Of a stretch of DNA of 64,000 nt, positions 45,491-55,002 are shown piece by piece. A model generated the notes under the pieces. That model saw only the letters and a program-made list of their open reading frames with translations. It was not told the DNA's origin and did no database searches. Source of the DNA: an uncultured Pseudomonadota bacterium. GTDB lineage: Bacteria; Pseudomonadota; Alphaproteobacteria; RF32; CAG-239. The stretch is from NCBI GenBank assembly GCA_949295395.1, contig CASFLB010000002.1, positions 1 to 64,000 of the forward strand, read 5' to 3'. The first letter of the stretch is position 1, and each line of letters opens with the position of its first letter. The translations under genes were made by a program, and so were the position numbers.

Positions 45491-45919
45491 TCATGGCAAA
45501 GAAATAACCGGCCGCACCTTAAACAGGGGATTATCATCAAGAGCACAGCTTCTCACCTGCCATTTTCCACTAACACCAAAGCCATAAAGCTTATCCTTTT
45601 GTTCATACCAGTAAGGAGCATCAAAAACAATAGGCTTAAAACCGACAAGTTCCGCCGTTTTATTAAAATCATCCAACTGATCTGAAAAACAAATCAATGA
45701 CTTCCAAAAAACCTTTTTTCCAAGAGAAATTCGATAAGTTTTAAATTTTTGTTTTTGGCAGTATCTCCGCGCCGACGATAAAAGCATTTTTTGCGGAGCT
45801 TCATCTAAAACGGCAAACTTTCCAAAAACAATAGCCAAAGGCTCAACACCTTCCAAAGGAACTAGTGATCGTTTTCCGTTTTGATAAAGAACCGGCAAAG
45901 GAAATTGAATATTATCCAT
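45491..45919 (-). CDS. DUF1566/FISUMP-like protein, third paralogue
   Basis: The 142-residue protein parallels those at 38678 and 39252: FPLPVLYQNGKRSLVP, LAIVFGKFAVL, ARRYCQKQKF, FWKSLICF, PYWYEQKD and a final KVRPVISLP. It is more diverged: YWTSD has become YWYEQ. The frame is open from 45991, but the start at 45919 matches the paralogues. As with them no Shine-Dalgarno is visible. It lies alone between lptG and the rimP operon. Confidence 0.65.
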   Translation of the reverse strand: MDNIQFPLPVLYQNGKRSLVPLEGVEPLAIVFGKFAVLDEAPQKMLLSSARRYCQKQKFKTYRISLGKKVFWKSLICFSDQLDDFNKTAELVGFKPIVFDAPYWYEQKDKLYGFGVSGKWQVRSCALDDNPLFKVRPVISLP

Positions 45920-46007
45920 AAAAATAAGTTTTAGAATTATAAATAAAAAAATACGAATGACTAAGCCGAGATATAAGGCACAATTAGACAAAAGTCAACA
46001 AAAAAGA

Positions 46008-47117
46008 TTATCCATCTTCCAATCGCAATAAAACGGAAACACTAATTAAAGCCGTGATCAAAATAGGCGTCCACACAGCCATAAATGGCGGCAAATAAGA
46101 ATTAAGGCCAAAAGCATAAATCACTTGCGAGGCAAAATAGACCACAAAACCGGACACAATTCCCCCAACGATAAGAAACAAAACACCGCCTTTACGCATA
46201 TTGGGACGCAAAGCAAAAACCGCTGCCACTAAGACCATAGCACAAAGCAAAAACGGCGAAGCCAGCAACGACAAATAACGCATTTTATGCTTAACGGCCG
46301 AGAAGCCCGACTTTTCATAAAACCGAATGGTATCCGGCAAATCCCAAAACGAAATCGCTTCCGGATCAATAAAATTTTCTTTAATACGATCAAGATTAAT
46401 AGAGGTTTTATAAGCCACTTTATTTAAGTCGATACGAGGTTTTCCGGTTTCAAACACTTTAACGTCTTTAAGCTCAAACTGCTGTCCTTTAAGAACAGCC
46501 ATAAAAGAATTAAGTTGACGCAAAATTTGTGAATTACGATCAAGTTCTAAAATATCCACATCATAGAGATAAAGAGTATCTTCATCTTGCTGATGAACAG
46601 ACTTTGCCTCCATCACCAAAACCTTATTATCATCAACCGCCTCACGAATCCAAAGCCCTTTATTTGAAAAAAGTACTGCTTTTGGATTTTTGGTTTTCAA
46701 GCGATAATCAAGGGTTTCATAAATTTCATTCATATATGATGCAATCGGGTTAAGCAGCGTAATATTAATCACGCCCACCATAAACACGGCAAACAAGACC
46801 GGCGCTAAAAATCCCCAAACCGACACACCGGCCGCTCGAACGATAACAAACTCGCTATTTTTACTCAAACGCCAAAAAGTCGCCATCGCCGCAATCATCA
46901 TCACAAAAGGAAAAACGAGTTCGAGCGTTTTAGGCAGCTTCATAATCACGAGTTGGAGAACAAAACCGGCAGACACATCAGAACGATCAGCCACACGACG
47001 CAGCATATCAATCATTTCAAACATAAATACAATACCAACAACCATAAGCAAGACACACAGAAAATTCCATATAATCTGCTTCATCAAATAATGGCCGAGA
47101 ATTGTATTTGGTTTCAT
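46008..47117 (-). CDS. lptG: LPS export permease LptG
   Basis: LptG is one of the two membrane subunits of the LptB2FG transporter that lifts lipopolysaccharide to the cell surface. The 369 residues have six membrane helices in two groups of three around a periplasmic jellyroll (about 130-270). The N-terminal ILGHYLMKQIIWNFL and C-terminal LASPFLLCAMVLVAAVFALRP match the YjgP/YjgQ family. LptG rather than LptF is favoured by the C-terminal pattern but is less certain. The usual partner gene is not adjacent. Confidence 0.88.
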   Translation of the reverse strand: MKPNTILGHYLMKQIIWNFLCVLLMVVGIVFMFEMIDMLRRVADRSDVSAGFVLQLVIMKLPKTLELVFPFVMMIAAMATFWRLSKNSEFVIVRAAGVSVWGFLAPVLFAVFMVGVINITLLNPIASYMNEIYETLDYRLKTKNPKAVLFSNKGLWIREAVDDNKVLVMEAKSVHQQDEDTLYLYDVDILELDRNSQILRQLNSFMAVLKGQQFELKDVKVFETGKPRIDLNKVAYKTSINLDRIKENFIDPEAISFWDLPDTIRFYEKSGFSAVKHKMRYLSLLASPFLLCAMVLVAAVFALRPNMRKGGVLFLIVGGIVSGFVVYFASQVIYAFGLNSYLPPFMAVWTPILITALISVSVLLRLEDG

Positions 47118-47196
47118 AAAATACGCCTTACAAAATCATCATTAATTGTTGCTAAGATAAACAAAAAGAAAAATCTTCGCAATCAAAAAATAACAT

Positions 47197-48123
47197 CTAG
47201 AGCAAATTCATTGACAAATAGCGTTCAAAAGCATCGGGCAAAAGAACAACAATATTTTTATGCTTAAAAGCAGGCCGTTCCGCCAATTTAACCGCCGCAC
47301 ACAACGCCGCACCGGCCGAAATCCCGATAGAAAGCCCCTCAAGCCGTGCCGTTTGTTTCAACATATCAATCGCCTCATCATCAGCCACATCAAACACCTC
47401 ATCAACCAATTCCGAGTTATAAAACTTTGGCACAAAGCCGGCGCCGATTCCCAAAATCTTATGAGGACCGGCTTTACCTCCATTCAAAACAGGACTGGAC
47501 AAAGGTTCAACAGCTGCAACATATAAATCAGGATTACAACTTTTTAATGCCGAGGCAATACCGGCTATTGTTCCGGCCGTTCCGACAGCGCTAACAAGAG
47601 CATCAACATTTCCGCCGGTTTGTTCCATAATTTCCATGCTTGTTCCAAAACGATGAGCGTTAGGATTAGCCTCATTTTCAAATTGCTTTAACCAAATAAC
47701 ATCAGAACTTTTCTCAGCAAGGATAGCCGCTTTATTAAGAGCGCCGGTCATACCGTCTTCTTTAGGCGTTAAAATCACCTCAGCCCCAAACAGTTTCATC
47801 AGTCCAATACGTTCCGCAGACATATTTTCAGGCATTGTAATAACAAGCTTATAGCCTTTCGCCGCACACAACGCCGCCAAACCAATACCCATATTTCCCG
47901 ATGTTGCTTCCACAAAAACCGTATTTTCTGTGACACGACCGGATTTTTCGGCTTCTTCAATCATTTTAAGAGCCGCTCGGTCTTTTATTGAAAAAGCCGG
48001 ATTATAAGCCTCACACTTTGCTAAAATATTGGCTTTTAGATTAAAATGTTTCATCAATCGGTTCATTTTCAACATGGGCGTATTTCCGACCATTTCCGCC
48101 ACGGAATTATAAATTTTACGCAT
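47197..48123 (-). CDS. cysK: Cysteine synthase (O-acetylserine sulfhydrylase)
   Basis: This PLP enzyme makes cysteine from O-acetylserine and sulfide. It shows VGNTPMLKMNRL, the Schiff-base Lys in NPAFSIKDRAA, TSGNMGIGLAA and VSAVGTAGTIAGIA, which binds phosphate. The length of 308 is normal. A longer frame exists, but ATG 48123 has AGAGGA upstream and matches family starts. No other cysteine gene is near. CysK rather than CysM is a family-level guess. Confidence 0.93.
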   Translation of the reverse strand: MRKIYNSVAEMVGNTPMLKMNRLMKHFNLKANILAKCEAYNPAFSIKDRAALKMIEEAEKSGRVTENTVFVEATSGNMGIGLAALCAAKGYKLVITMPENMSAERIGLMKLFGAEVILTPKEDGMTGALNKAAILAEKSSDVIWLKQFENEANPNAHRFGTSMEIMEQTGGNVDALVSAVGTAGTIAGIASALKSCNPDLYVAAVEPLSSPVLNGGKAGPHKILGIGAGFVPKFYNSELVDEVFDVADDEAIDMLKQTARLEGLSIGISAGAALCAAVKLAERPAFKHKNIVVLLPDAFERYLSMNLL

Positions 48124-48218
48124 AATATCCTCTAATTTGTTCATAAAGCACAAAATAAACTTCTTTTATCAGCACTTTTTGTTATGATAAGGCATTATAA
48201 CGCAATAAAACTAAATAA

Positions 48219-48800
48219 ATGATAAAATTCAAATCAAAAATAGCCTTAACGCTGACCGCATTAGGTCTTATCTTTCCATCAAGCTCTCACGCCATGAGCC
48301 TTGATGAAATTTATCGTGACGTGATTCGGTCAAACAACAGTGGTTATTTGCCGATATATGTTAAGAACCGAAACGCGCCCCAGTTTTTACTTGATGAAGA
48401 AAAACTTAAAGACGCTCAAGAAGTCCCGCCGGTCATCAACGAACTGCAAAAAAACATGATTATTGACTTTGAAGATTATCGCCTACAACGGGAACAAGAA
48501 GAAAAAGCCAAAACGCAACGCTGGCTCAAAGCGATTGAAGCGGTAAAAAAGAATAACGTCACACCGCTCGACTTAAAAGAAATTGAATCCAAAGAAGAAC
48601 TCGATGATCCGACAGCCACCGAAATCTTAGCTTTTATGTATGCTCGGGGCATCGGCGTAAAAATGGACTTGATAAAAGCTTTCAAACTTTATCGCAAAGC
48701 TGAAAGATTAAACATTCCAAACGCCAAAGAAAATGCCATAAAAGTCTATAAAGTCATGACGCCGGACCAACGGGCAAAACTAAACACCGCAAAAAAATAA
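48219..48800 (+). CDS. Exported Sel1-repeat-like protein
   Basis: The 193-residue product has a signal peptide (about 1-25, ending SSHA) and a helical body. One Sel1-like repeat is visible at about 130-170 (EILAFMYARGIGVKMDLIKAFKLYRKAERLN). Sel1 repeats mediate protein contacts. The binding partner and role are unknown. No neighbour suggests a pathway. The stop is 5 nt from the convergent Nudix stop. Confidence 0.75.
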   Translation: MIKFKSKIALTLTALGLIFPSSSHAMSLDEIYRDVIRSNNSGYLPIYVKNRNAPQFLLDEEKLKDAQEVPPVINELQKNMIIDFEDYRLQREQEEKAKTQRWLKAIEAVKKNNVTPLDLKEIESKEELDDPTATEILAFMYARGIGVKMDLIKAFKLYRKAERLNIPNAKENAIKVYKVMTPDQRAKLNTAKK

Positions 48801-48805
48801 TAACA

Positions 48806-49300
48806 TCAGTCGGACAAAGCTTGCAAAGCAAGTTCATGGACAAAGTTAAGCTTTACCCTGCGGTTCAAAATATCGTCAAGCTCCACCCACTCAGCCTCAC
48901 CGTTTTCAGGTGTTTTCCATTTTTTACGAAAAACATCAAACGAAAGATTATCCGCATCATAAAGCGTAAACTTTTGCTGATAGAGATAAAACATTCCGCC
49001 ACACGGCTCATCATCGGCAAAATAGCGCACCGTCTGTTCAAAAGATTTTTCAGGCTTTTCAAGCATAAACTCAACACCGGTTTCTTCATAAAGCTTTCGA
49101 AACAAACAATCACGAACACTTTCTTTTCGTCGCCGACTTCCACCGGGAAATTCCGCCACATCAGAATGAGGCGGATAAGTCAGTAAAAGGCGGCCATCTT
49201 TAACCAACAAAGCAAAAAAACCTTCTTTTACAGAGGGAATAGCCGCCTCGCAATAGTGTTCACGCCCGTAACGATCAAAAAAAATCAAAGAATCATCCAT
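48806..49300 (-). CDS. Nudix hydrolase
   Basis: The 164-residue protein has a Nudix box GGSRRRKESVRDCLF then RKLYEETGV (about residues 51-74). The family pattern G-x5-E-x7-R-E-U-x-E-E-x-G-U is kept except that the first Glu after Arg is Lys. The two metal-binding Glu of YEETG remain, so hydrolysis is still possible. Nudix enzymes cleave nucleoside diphosphates linked to another moiety; the substrate is unknown. The start at 49300 overlaps the gmk stop by 8 nt, so it belongs to the yicC-gmk operon. Confidence 0.85.
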   Translation of the reverse strand: MDDSLIFFDRYGREHYCEAAIPSVKEGFFALLVKDGRLLLTYPPHSDVAEFPGGSRRRKESVRDCLFRKLYEETGVEFMLEKPEKSFEQTVRYFADDEPCGGMFYLYQQKFTLYDADNLSFDVFRKKWKTPENGEAEWVELDDILNRRVKLNFVHELALQALSD

Positions 49301-49955
49301 TTTTAGCTTCTCGGCGCAAGGCCTCAACAAACTCTTTCAAACCAGTCTGACGCACACGTTTCATCCGCTCACCGGAGATAATTTTCTGAACTTTCAAAAC
49401 AGTTTCGTTCAAATTAACATTCACAATAACATAGTCAAACTCGTCCCAATGGCTGACTTTATCATCAAACTGCGCCATTCTTTTGGCAATAACTTCGGCA
49501 GAATCTGTTCCGCGCCCCACCAAACGACGACGTAATTCTTCAACCGACGGCGGCAAAATATAAATCGTAACCACATCATCAGGAGCTTTTTTCTTCATCT
49601 GACGAGCGCCAACCCAATCCATGTCAAATAACACATCTTCACCGACATTAATAAAGCTGTCCACTTCGCGGCGAAGCGTTCCATAACGATGCCCATATTG
49701 AGAATCAACATGCTCATAAAAAGCATCTTCGGCAATCAGCTTGTCATATTCCTCATCACTTAAAAAGTAGTAATCAACACCATCAACCTCGCCTTCACGT
49801 TTGGCGCGCGTTGTTGCGGAAACAGAGAATTTAATATGCGGATCTTGAGCCAAAACTTCTTTGCAAACAGCACCTTTACCGGCACCGGAAGGTCCTTCGA
49901 TAATAAACATCGCGCCGCGGCGAACTTTTTTAAGATAATCAATAACGTCAGCCAT
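49293..49955 (-). CDS. gmk: Guanylate kinase
   Basis: Gmk phosphorylates GMP to GDP with ATP. The 220 residues show the P-loop GPSGAGKGAV, SATTRAKREGEVDGVDYYFLS and the GMP-binding EHVDSQYGHRYGT. IYILPPSVEELRRRLVGRGTD follows. It is 5 nt after yicC, an arrangement common in alphaproteobacteria. Secure. Confidence 0.97.
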   Translation of the reverse strand: MADVIDYLKKVRRGAMFIIEGPSGAGKGAVCKEVLAQDPHIKFSVSATTRAKREGEVDGVDYYFLSDEEYDKLIAEDAFYEHVDSQYGHRYGTLRREVDSFINVGEDVLFDMDWVGARQMKKKAPDDVVTIYILPPSVEELRRRLVGRGTDSAEVIAKRMAQFDDKVSHWDEFDYVIVNVNLNETVLKVQKIISGERMKRVRQTGLKEFVEALRREAKNG

Positions 49956-49960
49956 AGTTT

Positions 49961-50866
49961 CTACTCCATATTTTGCACTTGTTCGCGCAGTTGCTCAATC
50001 AAAGCCTTAAGTTCCATTCCCAAATTTGTCAACGTAATATCCATTGACTTTGAGCAAGTTGTATTGGCTTCACGATTAAGCTCCTGACAAAGAAAATCAA
50101 GCCGTCTTCCGGCCGGTTGAGAAGCCTTCAAAAGCTCTGAAAATGTTTTCATATGAGCCTTAAGACGATCAATTTCTTCTCTAATATCGGCACGCGTAAC
50201 ATAAAGAACAATTTCCTGAGCCAAACGCTCTTCCGAAATCGGCGGCAAATCACCGCTAAGCTCGGCCACACGGCTTTGTAAACCTTCTTTAATTTTTTGA
50301 GGAAGCTTATCAAACAAAACCTCTATTTGAGCAACAACTTTATTAATCTTTGCACCAATATCAAGCAGCGCACCTTTAATTTTATCACCTTCGGCAAGAC
50401 GAGCTTCTTGCAATTTTTCACAAGCGTTCATAAAACTATCTTTAAGAGCCTTTTTCAACGCCTCAAGTTGCGTCTCATCAAGACGTTTATCAACAAACTC
50501 AACCACTTGAGGCAAAGCCAAAAGTTCCCCCAAAGACGGCGCCCGAAATTTATCACCATACCGAGAAGAAACATCAACAGCCGCCTCGGCCAGTTGATGA
50601 AGCAAATCAACATTAACTTGCGGCTGTTTATCCAAAAGCTGAGAATTCAGCTCTAAAAAAACACTGACACTTCCGCGAGAAAAATAACCAGCCGCAATTT
50701 CTTTAAGTTCCAAAGACAAACTATCCAAAAAAGACGGCAGTTTAAATTTGATATCTAAATTTTTGCCGTTAACACTTTTTATTTCAAAAGCCCAATCATA
50801 TTTAAGATTTGCAAGATCGGCCTTTCCTTCAACACGGGCAAACCCCGTCATACTAGCAATGTGCAA
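49961..50866 (-). CDS. yicC: YicC-family endoribonuclease-like protein
   Basis: The 301-residue protein starts MHIASMTGFARVEG and has EIKSVNGKNLDIKFKLP. The C-terminal half has RLDFLCQELNREANTTCSKSMDI, the YicC signature. YicC of E. coli is reported to promote degradation of specific small RNAs, and the family has endoribonuclease activity. It is first in yicC-gmk-Nudix. Family secure; the target RNA is unknown. Confidence 0.94.
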   Translation of the reverse strand: MHIASMTGFARVEGKADLANLKYDWAFEIKSVNGKNLDIKFKLPSFLDSLSLELKEIAAGYFSRGSVSVFLELNSQLLDKQPQVNVDLLHQLAEAAVDVSSRYGDKFRAPSLGELLALPQVVEFVDKRLDETQLEALKKALKDSFMNACEKLQEARLAEGDKIKGALLDIGAKINKVVAQIEVLFDKLPQKIKEGLQSRVAELSGDLPPISEERLAQEIVLYVTRADIREEIDRLKAHMKTFSELLKASQPAGRRLDFLCQELNREANTTCSKSMDITLTNLGMELKALIEQLREQVQNME

Positions 50867-50944
50867 AACCGCTCTCCTAAGATTTTATTTTCTAGGATTA
50901 TAGATTAAACTGAATAAAAAATATTTCAACAAGGAATTTCAAAA

Positions 50945-51724
50945 ATGAATGACACATCAAGACAAGACAATATCCTCATCACCGGCGCCAGCAGCGGCAT
51001 TGGCGAGGCTTTAGCAATATATTACGCCAAAACCAGCGCCAAAAATCTATATATTTGCGGCCGCAATAAAGAAAGATTGGAAGAAGTCGCCCGCAAATGC
51101 AAAGAACTCGGAACAAAAGTCGAAAGCAAAGTTCTTGATGTAACAAACAGAGAAGAAATGCAAAATTGGATTGAAAGCAGCAACCAAAAATCGCCGTTAA
51201 ATATTGTTATAGCCAATGCCGGCGTCGGCACGGTCAATGAAACACCGGATTCGATATACAATACTTTTAACATAAATTTGTTTGGCGTCTTAAATACGGT
51301 TCTGCCAACTGTTGACATCTATCGTCAAAATCCGCTGACTTCGGCTTCTCGCCGCCCAACCATTGTGTTGCTCAGCTCGATTGCCGGTTATCACGGCTTG
51401 GCCACCTGCCCGTCATACAGCGCCAGCAAAGCCGCCGTTAAGGCTTATGGCGAAGCTTTGAGAGTCAAGCTCAAACCCGAAGGCATTAATGTCAATGTCG
51501 TCTGCCCCGGATTCGTCCGCTCACGCATTACCGACCAAAACACCTGCCCCATGCCGTTTTTCATGGAAGCTCCGGAAGCAGCCAAAGCCATTGCCGAAGG
51601 CATCAAACAAAATAAAGCGATTATCTCTTTCCCGTTTCCATTGCGTTTTGCCGCATGGTTTGGTTCGATTCTCCCCAACGGCATCAGCGACTTTATCTAC
51701 CGCAAATTGCCGTACAAGGCTTAA
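50945..51724 (+). CDS. Short-chain dehydrogenase/reductase
   Basis: The 259-residue Rossmann-fold oxidoreductase shows the NAD(P)-binding TGASSGIG, NAGVG, the catalytic Ser in LLSSIAGYHG and YSASK with Tyr and Lys. It belongs to the classical SDR group, perhaps DltE-like. The substrate is unknown. Its TAA stop shares two bases with the stop of the convergent transporter gene. Confidence 0.92.
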   Translation: MNDTSRQDNILITGASSGIGEALAIYYAKTSAKNLYICGRNKERLEEVARKCKELGTKVESKVLDVTNREEMQNWIESSNQKSPLNIVIANAGVGTVNETPDSIYNTFNINLFGVLNTVLPTVDIYRQNPLTSASRRPTIVLLSSIAGYHGLATCPSYSASKAAVKAYGEALRVKLKPEGINVNVVCPGFVRSRITDQNTCPMPFFMEAPEAAKAIAEGIKQNKAIISFPFPLRFAAWFGSILPNGISDFIYRKLPYKA

Positions 51725-53013
51725 GATTTATCAGGATTTTTGACCGCGCGTTTTTGCAAAAGATAAAGCACAAACAACCCCGGAACAACCATCAATGAGG
51801 TAATGGAGAAGAACATCGGCCAACCGACCAGCTCGACCATTTTTCCGGAAGTCGCCGCCACCGCATCACGCGCCAAACTCATTAACGAAGACAACAAAGC
51901 ATATTGCGTTGCGGTATAAGCCACGCTGCATAAAGACGAAAGATACGCCACAAAAGCGGCCACACTCATACCACCGGAAATATTATCAAGGGTGATACAA
52001 CCGGCTAACATCCAAATATTATGCCCTGCATAAGCCTGCGCCACAAAGACCAGCGTCGTCACCCCTTGCAAAATTCCGCAAATCCACAAAGAGCGAAACA
52101 ACCCGCACCGACTAACCACAATACCGCCGATAATTCCGCCCAAAATTGTCGCGCCCATACCAAAAAACTTTGACACCGAGGCAATCTCAATCATCGAAAA
52201 TCCCATGGCTTTGTAAAACACATTGGCCATCGGCCCCATATAAGCATCACTCATTTTATAAAGAAACACAAAAAGCAAAATAAGCTTCCAGTCCGACCGT
52301 TTCATAAAATCGGCAAAAGGCGCGATAACGGCCTTTTGCATAAAAGCCACAAAGCGCTCACGCCGCGACCCGATAACCTTAATCTCATGAAATTCGGCGT
52401 CTTTACACGGTTCTTTAGCCAGCAAAATCGTAAAGATTCCAACCAAAGCACCACCGGCCATAATCAAATAAACCTCTTGCCAAGATAAGAACGAGGCCAG
52501 CCATAAAGCCACCGCACCGGAAAACAACATTCCCAAACGATACCCCAAAACAAAGATAGCCGCGGCCGCTCCTTGCTCTTCATCATCAAAAGATTCGATT
52601 CGAAAAGCATCAAGCACCACATCTTGCGAGGCCGACGCCAGAACCACCACCACCGCAACTGTTGCCAAAAGCAACGGATTTTCGGCCGGATTAATCAACG
52701 CCATAAGGGCTAAAGAAAACAGCAAAACAATCTGCGTCAACAAAGCCCAGCTCCGCCGCCGCCCCATACACCCCAAAACCGGAAGACGCAAGCGATCAAT
52801 CAACGGCGCCCAAAGCCATTTAAAACTGTATGGCGTTTTAACTAAAGAAAACACCCCGATAAGCGCATAAGACACTTCGGCCGCATCAAGCCACAAACTA
52901 AGCGTTCCGCCCACTAACATAAGGGGAAGCCCGCTTGAAAAACCAAGCCCGACCATAACCGCCATTCGACGGTCAGCATAAATTTGAAGCGCACGAAGCC
53001 ATCTGTTTAACAT
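51721..53013 (-). CDS. ampG: AmpG-like MFS permease
   Basis: The 430-residue protein has about 12 hydrophobic helices. The N-terminus has GFSSGLPLMLVGGTLSLWL and TPYSFKWLWAPLIDR, followed by GRRRSWALLTQ, the AmpG/PAT family signature. AmpG imports anhydro-muropeptides for recycling, matching NagZ at 18435. The family also contains acetyl-CoA-transporter-like members, so the substrate is a family-level inference. Convergent with the SDR gene. Confidence 0.87.
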   Translation of the reverse strand: MLNRWLRALQIYADRRMAVMVGLGFSSGLPLMLVGGTLSLWLDAAEVSYALIGVFSLVKTPYSFKWLWAPLIDRLRLPVLGCMGRRRSWALLTQIVLLFSLALMALINPAENPLLLATVAVVVVLASASQDVVLDAFRIESFDDEEQGAAAAIFVLGYRLGMLFSGAVALWLASFLSWQEVYLIMAGGALVGIFTILLAKEPCKDAEFHEIKVIGSRRERFVAFMQKAVIAPFADFMKRSDWKLILLFVFLYKMSDAYMGPMANVFYKAMGFSMIEIASVSKFFGMGATILGGIIGGIVVSRCGLFRSLWICGILQGVTTLVFVAQAYAGHNIWMLAGCITLDNISGGMSVAAFVAYLSSLCSVAYTATQYALLSSLMSLARDAVAATSGKMVELVGWPMFFSITSLMVVPGLFVLYLLQKRAVKNPDKS

Positions 53014-53085
53014 AGCATTTCCTCTAAAATTGGCTTTCAGCTTAGCCCAACAAGCTTAAAAAAGACTAAAGAAGACAAGACAAGC

Positions 53086-53114
53086 CTTGCATTTTTCGCC
53101 CCGACATCCTAAAT
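53086..53114 (+). promoter_or_regulatory. Putative RpoH-type heat-shock promoter of hslVU
   Basis: CTTGCA, a 16-nt spacer and CCTAAAT lie 38 nt before hslV. The layout and spacer equal those found before lon on the other strand, which supports it. Confidence 0.45.
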
Positions 53115-53151
53115 AAAAACAAAAGAACCGAAAAATAACGAAAGGAAAAGC

Positions 53152-53682
53152 ATGACAACCATACTCTGCGTCCGCAAAAACGGCACGGTAGCCATGGCCG
53201 GAGACGGACAAGCCACGTTAGGAGAATCAACCATATTCAAATCAACTTCAGTAAAAGTCAGACGCATCGGCAACGGCAGCATCATTGCCGGATTCGCCGG
53301 CGCCGCCGCAGATGGCATTACCTTAATCGAGCGGCTGGAAGAAAAGCTTGAACAAAACGCTTATCAGTTAAAACGCGCCGCCGTATCTTTGGCAAAAGAT
53401 TGGCGCATGGACAAGTATTTAAGACAGCTCCAAGCCGTGATGATTGTTGCCGACAAAGACATTTCATTGGTCATTTCTGGCACCGGAGAAGTCATGGAAC
53501 CTGACGACGGCATCATCGGCATCGGCTCCGGAGGAAATTATGCCATGGCCGCCGCCAAGGCCTTAGCGGAAGTCAATGACTTCAGCGCCGAAGAAATCGC
53601 TAAAAAAGCCTTAAAAATTGCCGGCGACATTGATGTTTATACCAACCATAACGTAATCATAGAAAAAATAGAGAGCAAATAA
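53152..53682 (+). CDS. hslV: ATP-dependent protease peptidase subunit HslV
   Basis: HslV is the proteasome-like peptidase that partners HslU. After the initiator Met the mature N-terminal Thr is in place ([11 protein letters not shown]). [18 protein letters not shown] and LAKDWR, and later [10 protein letters not shown] and YTNHNVIIE, match the family. The 176-residue length is normal. AAAGGAAAAGC precedes the ATG and hslU starts 2 nt after the stop. Confidence 0.97.
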   Translation: MTTILCVRKNGTVAMAGDGQATLGESTIFKSTSVKVRRIGNGSIIAGFAGAAADGITLIERLEEKLEQNAYQLKRAAVSLAKDWRMDKYLRQLQAVMIVADKDISLVISGTGEVMEPDDGIIGIGSGGNYAMAAAKALAEVNDFSAEEIAKKALKIAGDIDVYTNHNVIIEKIESK

Positions 53683-53683
53683 G

Positions 53684-54997
53684 ATGACCGCAAATTTCAG
53701 CCCGAGAGAGATTGTCTCGGAACTCGACCGCTTTATTGTCGGCCAAGAAGAAGCCAAAAAAGCCGTAGCCATAGCTTTAAGAAACCGCTGGCGCCGTATG
53801 CAATTACCGGAACAATTAAAAGAAGAAATTGTCCCGAAAAACATTTTGATGGTCGGCCCAACCGGTGTCGGTAAAACCGAAATTTCGCGCCGCTTGGCCA
53901 AATTGGTAAAAGCCCCGTTTGTAAAAGTTGAGGCCACTAAATTTACCGAAATAGGCTATGTCGGCCGCGATGTTGAATCAATCATTCGCGACTTGGTTGA
54001 AACCGCTATAAATACCACCAAGCTTGAACAACGCAAATCCGTTCGGGTTAAAGCTGAAGCCGCCGCCGAGGAACGTCTGTTAAAAGCCTTGGTCGGTAAA
54101 GATTCGGGTGAAGAAACCCGCCAAAAATTCAGAGAAATGCTGCGCTCCGGCTCTTTGGATAATAACGAGATTGAGATTGATATTATCGACAACGGCAATG
54201 CCAGCATGCCAACAATCGACATCCCCGGAATGCCCGGCGCCCAAATGGGCATGATAAGCCTGGGCGATTTACTGGGCAAACCTTTTGGCGACAAATACAA
54301 AACCCGCAAGCTCAAAGTCGCAGACGCCCGCAAAATCATCATTGATGAAGAAAGCGACAAGCTTTTGGATAATGACAACATCACCGTCCAAGCCATTAAA
54401 TCGGTTGAAAACGACGGCATTGTCTTTATTGATGAGATTGATAAAATCTGCGCCAAAGACGAGCGCCGCGGCGGTGATGTCTCCAGAGAAGGTGTCCAGC
54501 GCGACCTCTTGCCCTTGATTGAAGGCACGATTGTCAACACTAAATACGGCGCAGTCAAAACAGACCATATTTTGTTTATATGTTCGGGCGCTTTTCACTT
54601 GTCAAAACCGTCGGATTTACTGCCGGAATTACAAGGACGCCTACCGATTCGCGTCGAATTAAAGGCCTTGAGCAAAGAAGACTTCATCAAAATCTTGAAA
54701 GAGCCTGAAGCCAACCTGATCGAGCAATATATCGCTCTTTTGGGAACAGAAAACTTCACCCTCAAATTTGATGACGAAGCGATTGAAAAAATTGCCGACA
54801 TAGCGGTTGCGATTAATGAAAATGTTGAAAACATCGGCGCCCGCCGCCTGCACACGGTTTTAGAGATTTTGCTTGAAGACATCAGCTTCAATGCCTCGGA
54901 CCGCAGCGGCCAAACCGAAACCATAACCGCTCAAATGGTTGAAGACAAACTTCAAAAATTCACCAAAGCAACCGACCTTTCAAAATTCATTTTATAA
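53684..54997 (+). CDS. hslU: ATP-dependent protease ATPase subunit HslU
   Basis: HslU is the AAA+ unfoldase for HslV. The 437 residues show [24 protein letters not shown], Walker [10 protein letters not shown], the pore-loop motif GYVGRD and [11 protein letters not shown], and the C-terminal family tail. The I-domain is about 110-240. It follows hslV by 2 nt and hemW starts 5 nt after it. Secure. Confidence 0.97.
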   Translation: MTANFSPREIVSELDRFIVGQEEAKKAVAIALRNRWRRMQLPEQLKEEIVPKNILMVGPTGVGKTEISRRLAKLVKAPFVKVEATKFTEIGYVGRDVESIIRDLVETAINTTKLEQRKSVRVKAEAAAEERLLKALVGKDSGEETRQKFREMLRSGSLDNNEIEIDIIDNGNASMPTIDIPGMPGAQMGMISLGDLLGKPFGDKYKTRKLKVADARKIIIDEESDKLLDNDNITVQAIKSVENDGIVFIDEIDKICAKDERRGGDVSREGVQRDLLPLIEGTIVNTKYGAVKTDHILFICSGAFHLSKPSDLLPELQGRLPIRVELKALSKEDFIKILKEPEANLIEQYIALLGTENFTLKFDDEAIEKIADIAVAINENVENIGARRLHTVLEILLEDISFNASDRSGQTETITAQMVEDKLQKFTKATDLSKFIL

Positions 54998-55002
54998 GGC
55001 GA

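Noticed and set aside
53956..54558. A 200-codon minus-strand frame inside hslU
   Set aside because: It is antisense to a conserved AAA+ gene; the composition (Ser/Leu-rich) is typical of shadow frames.
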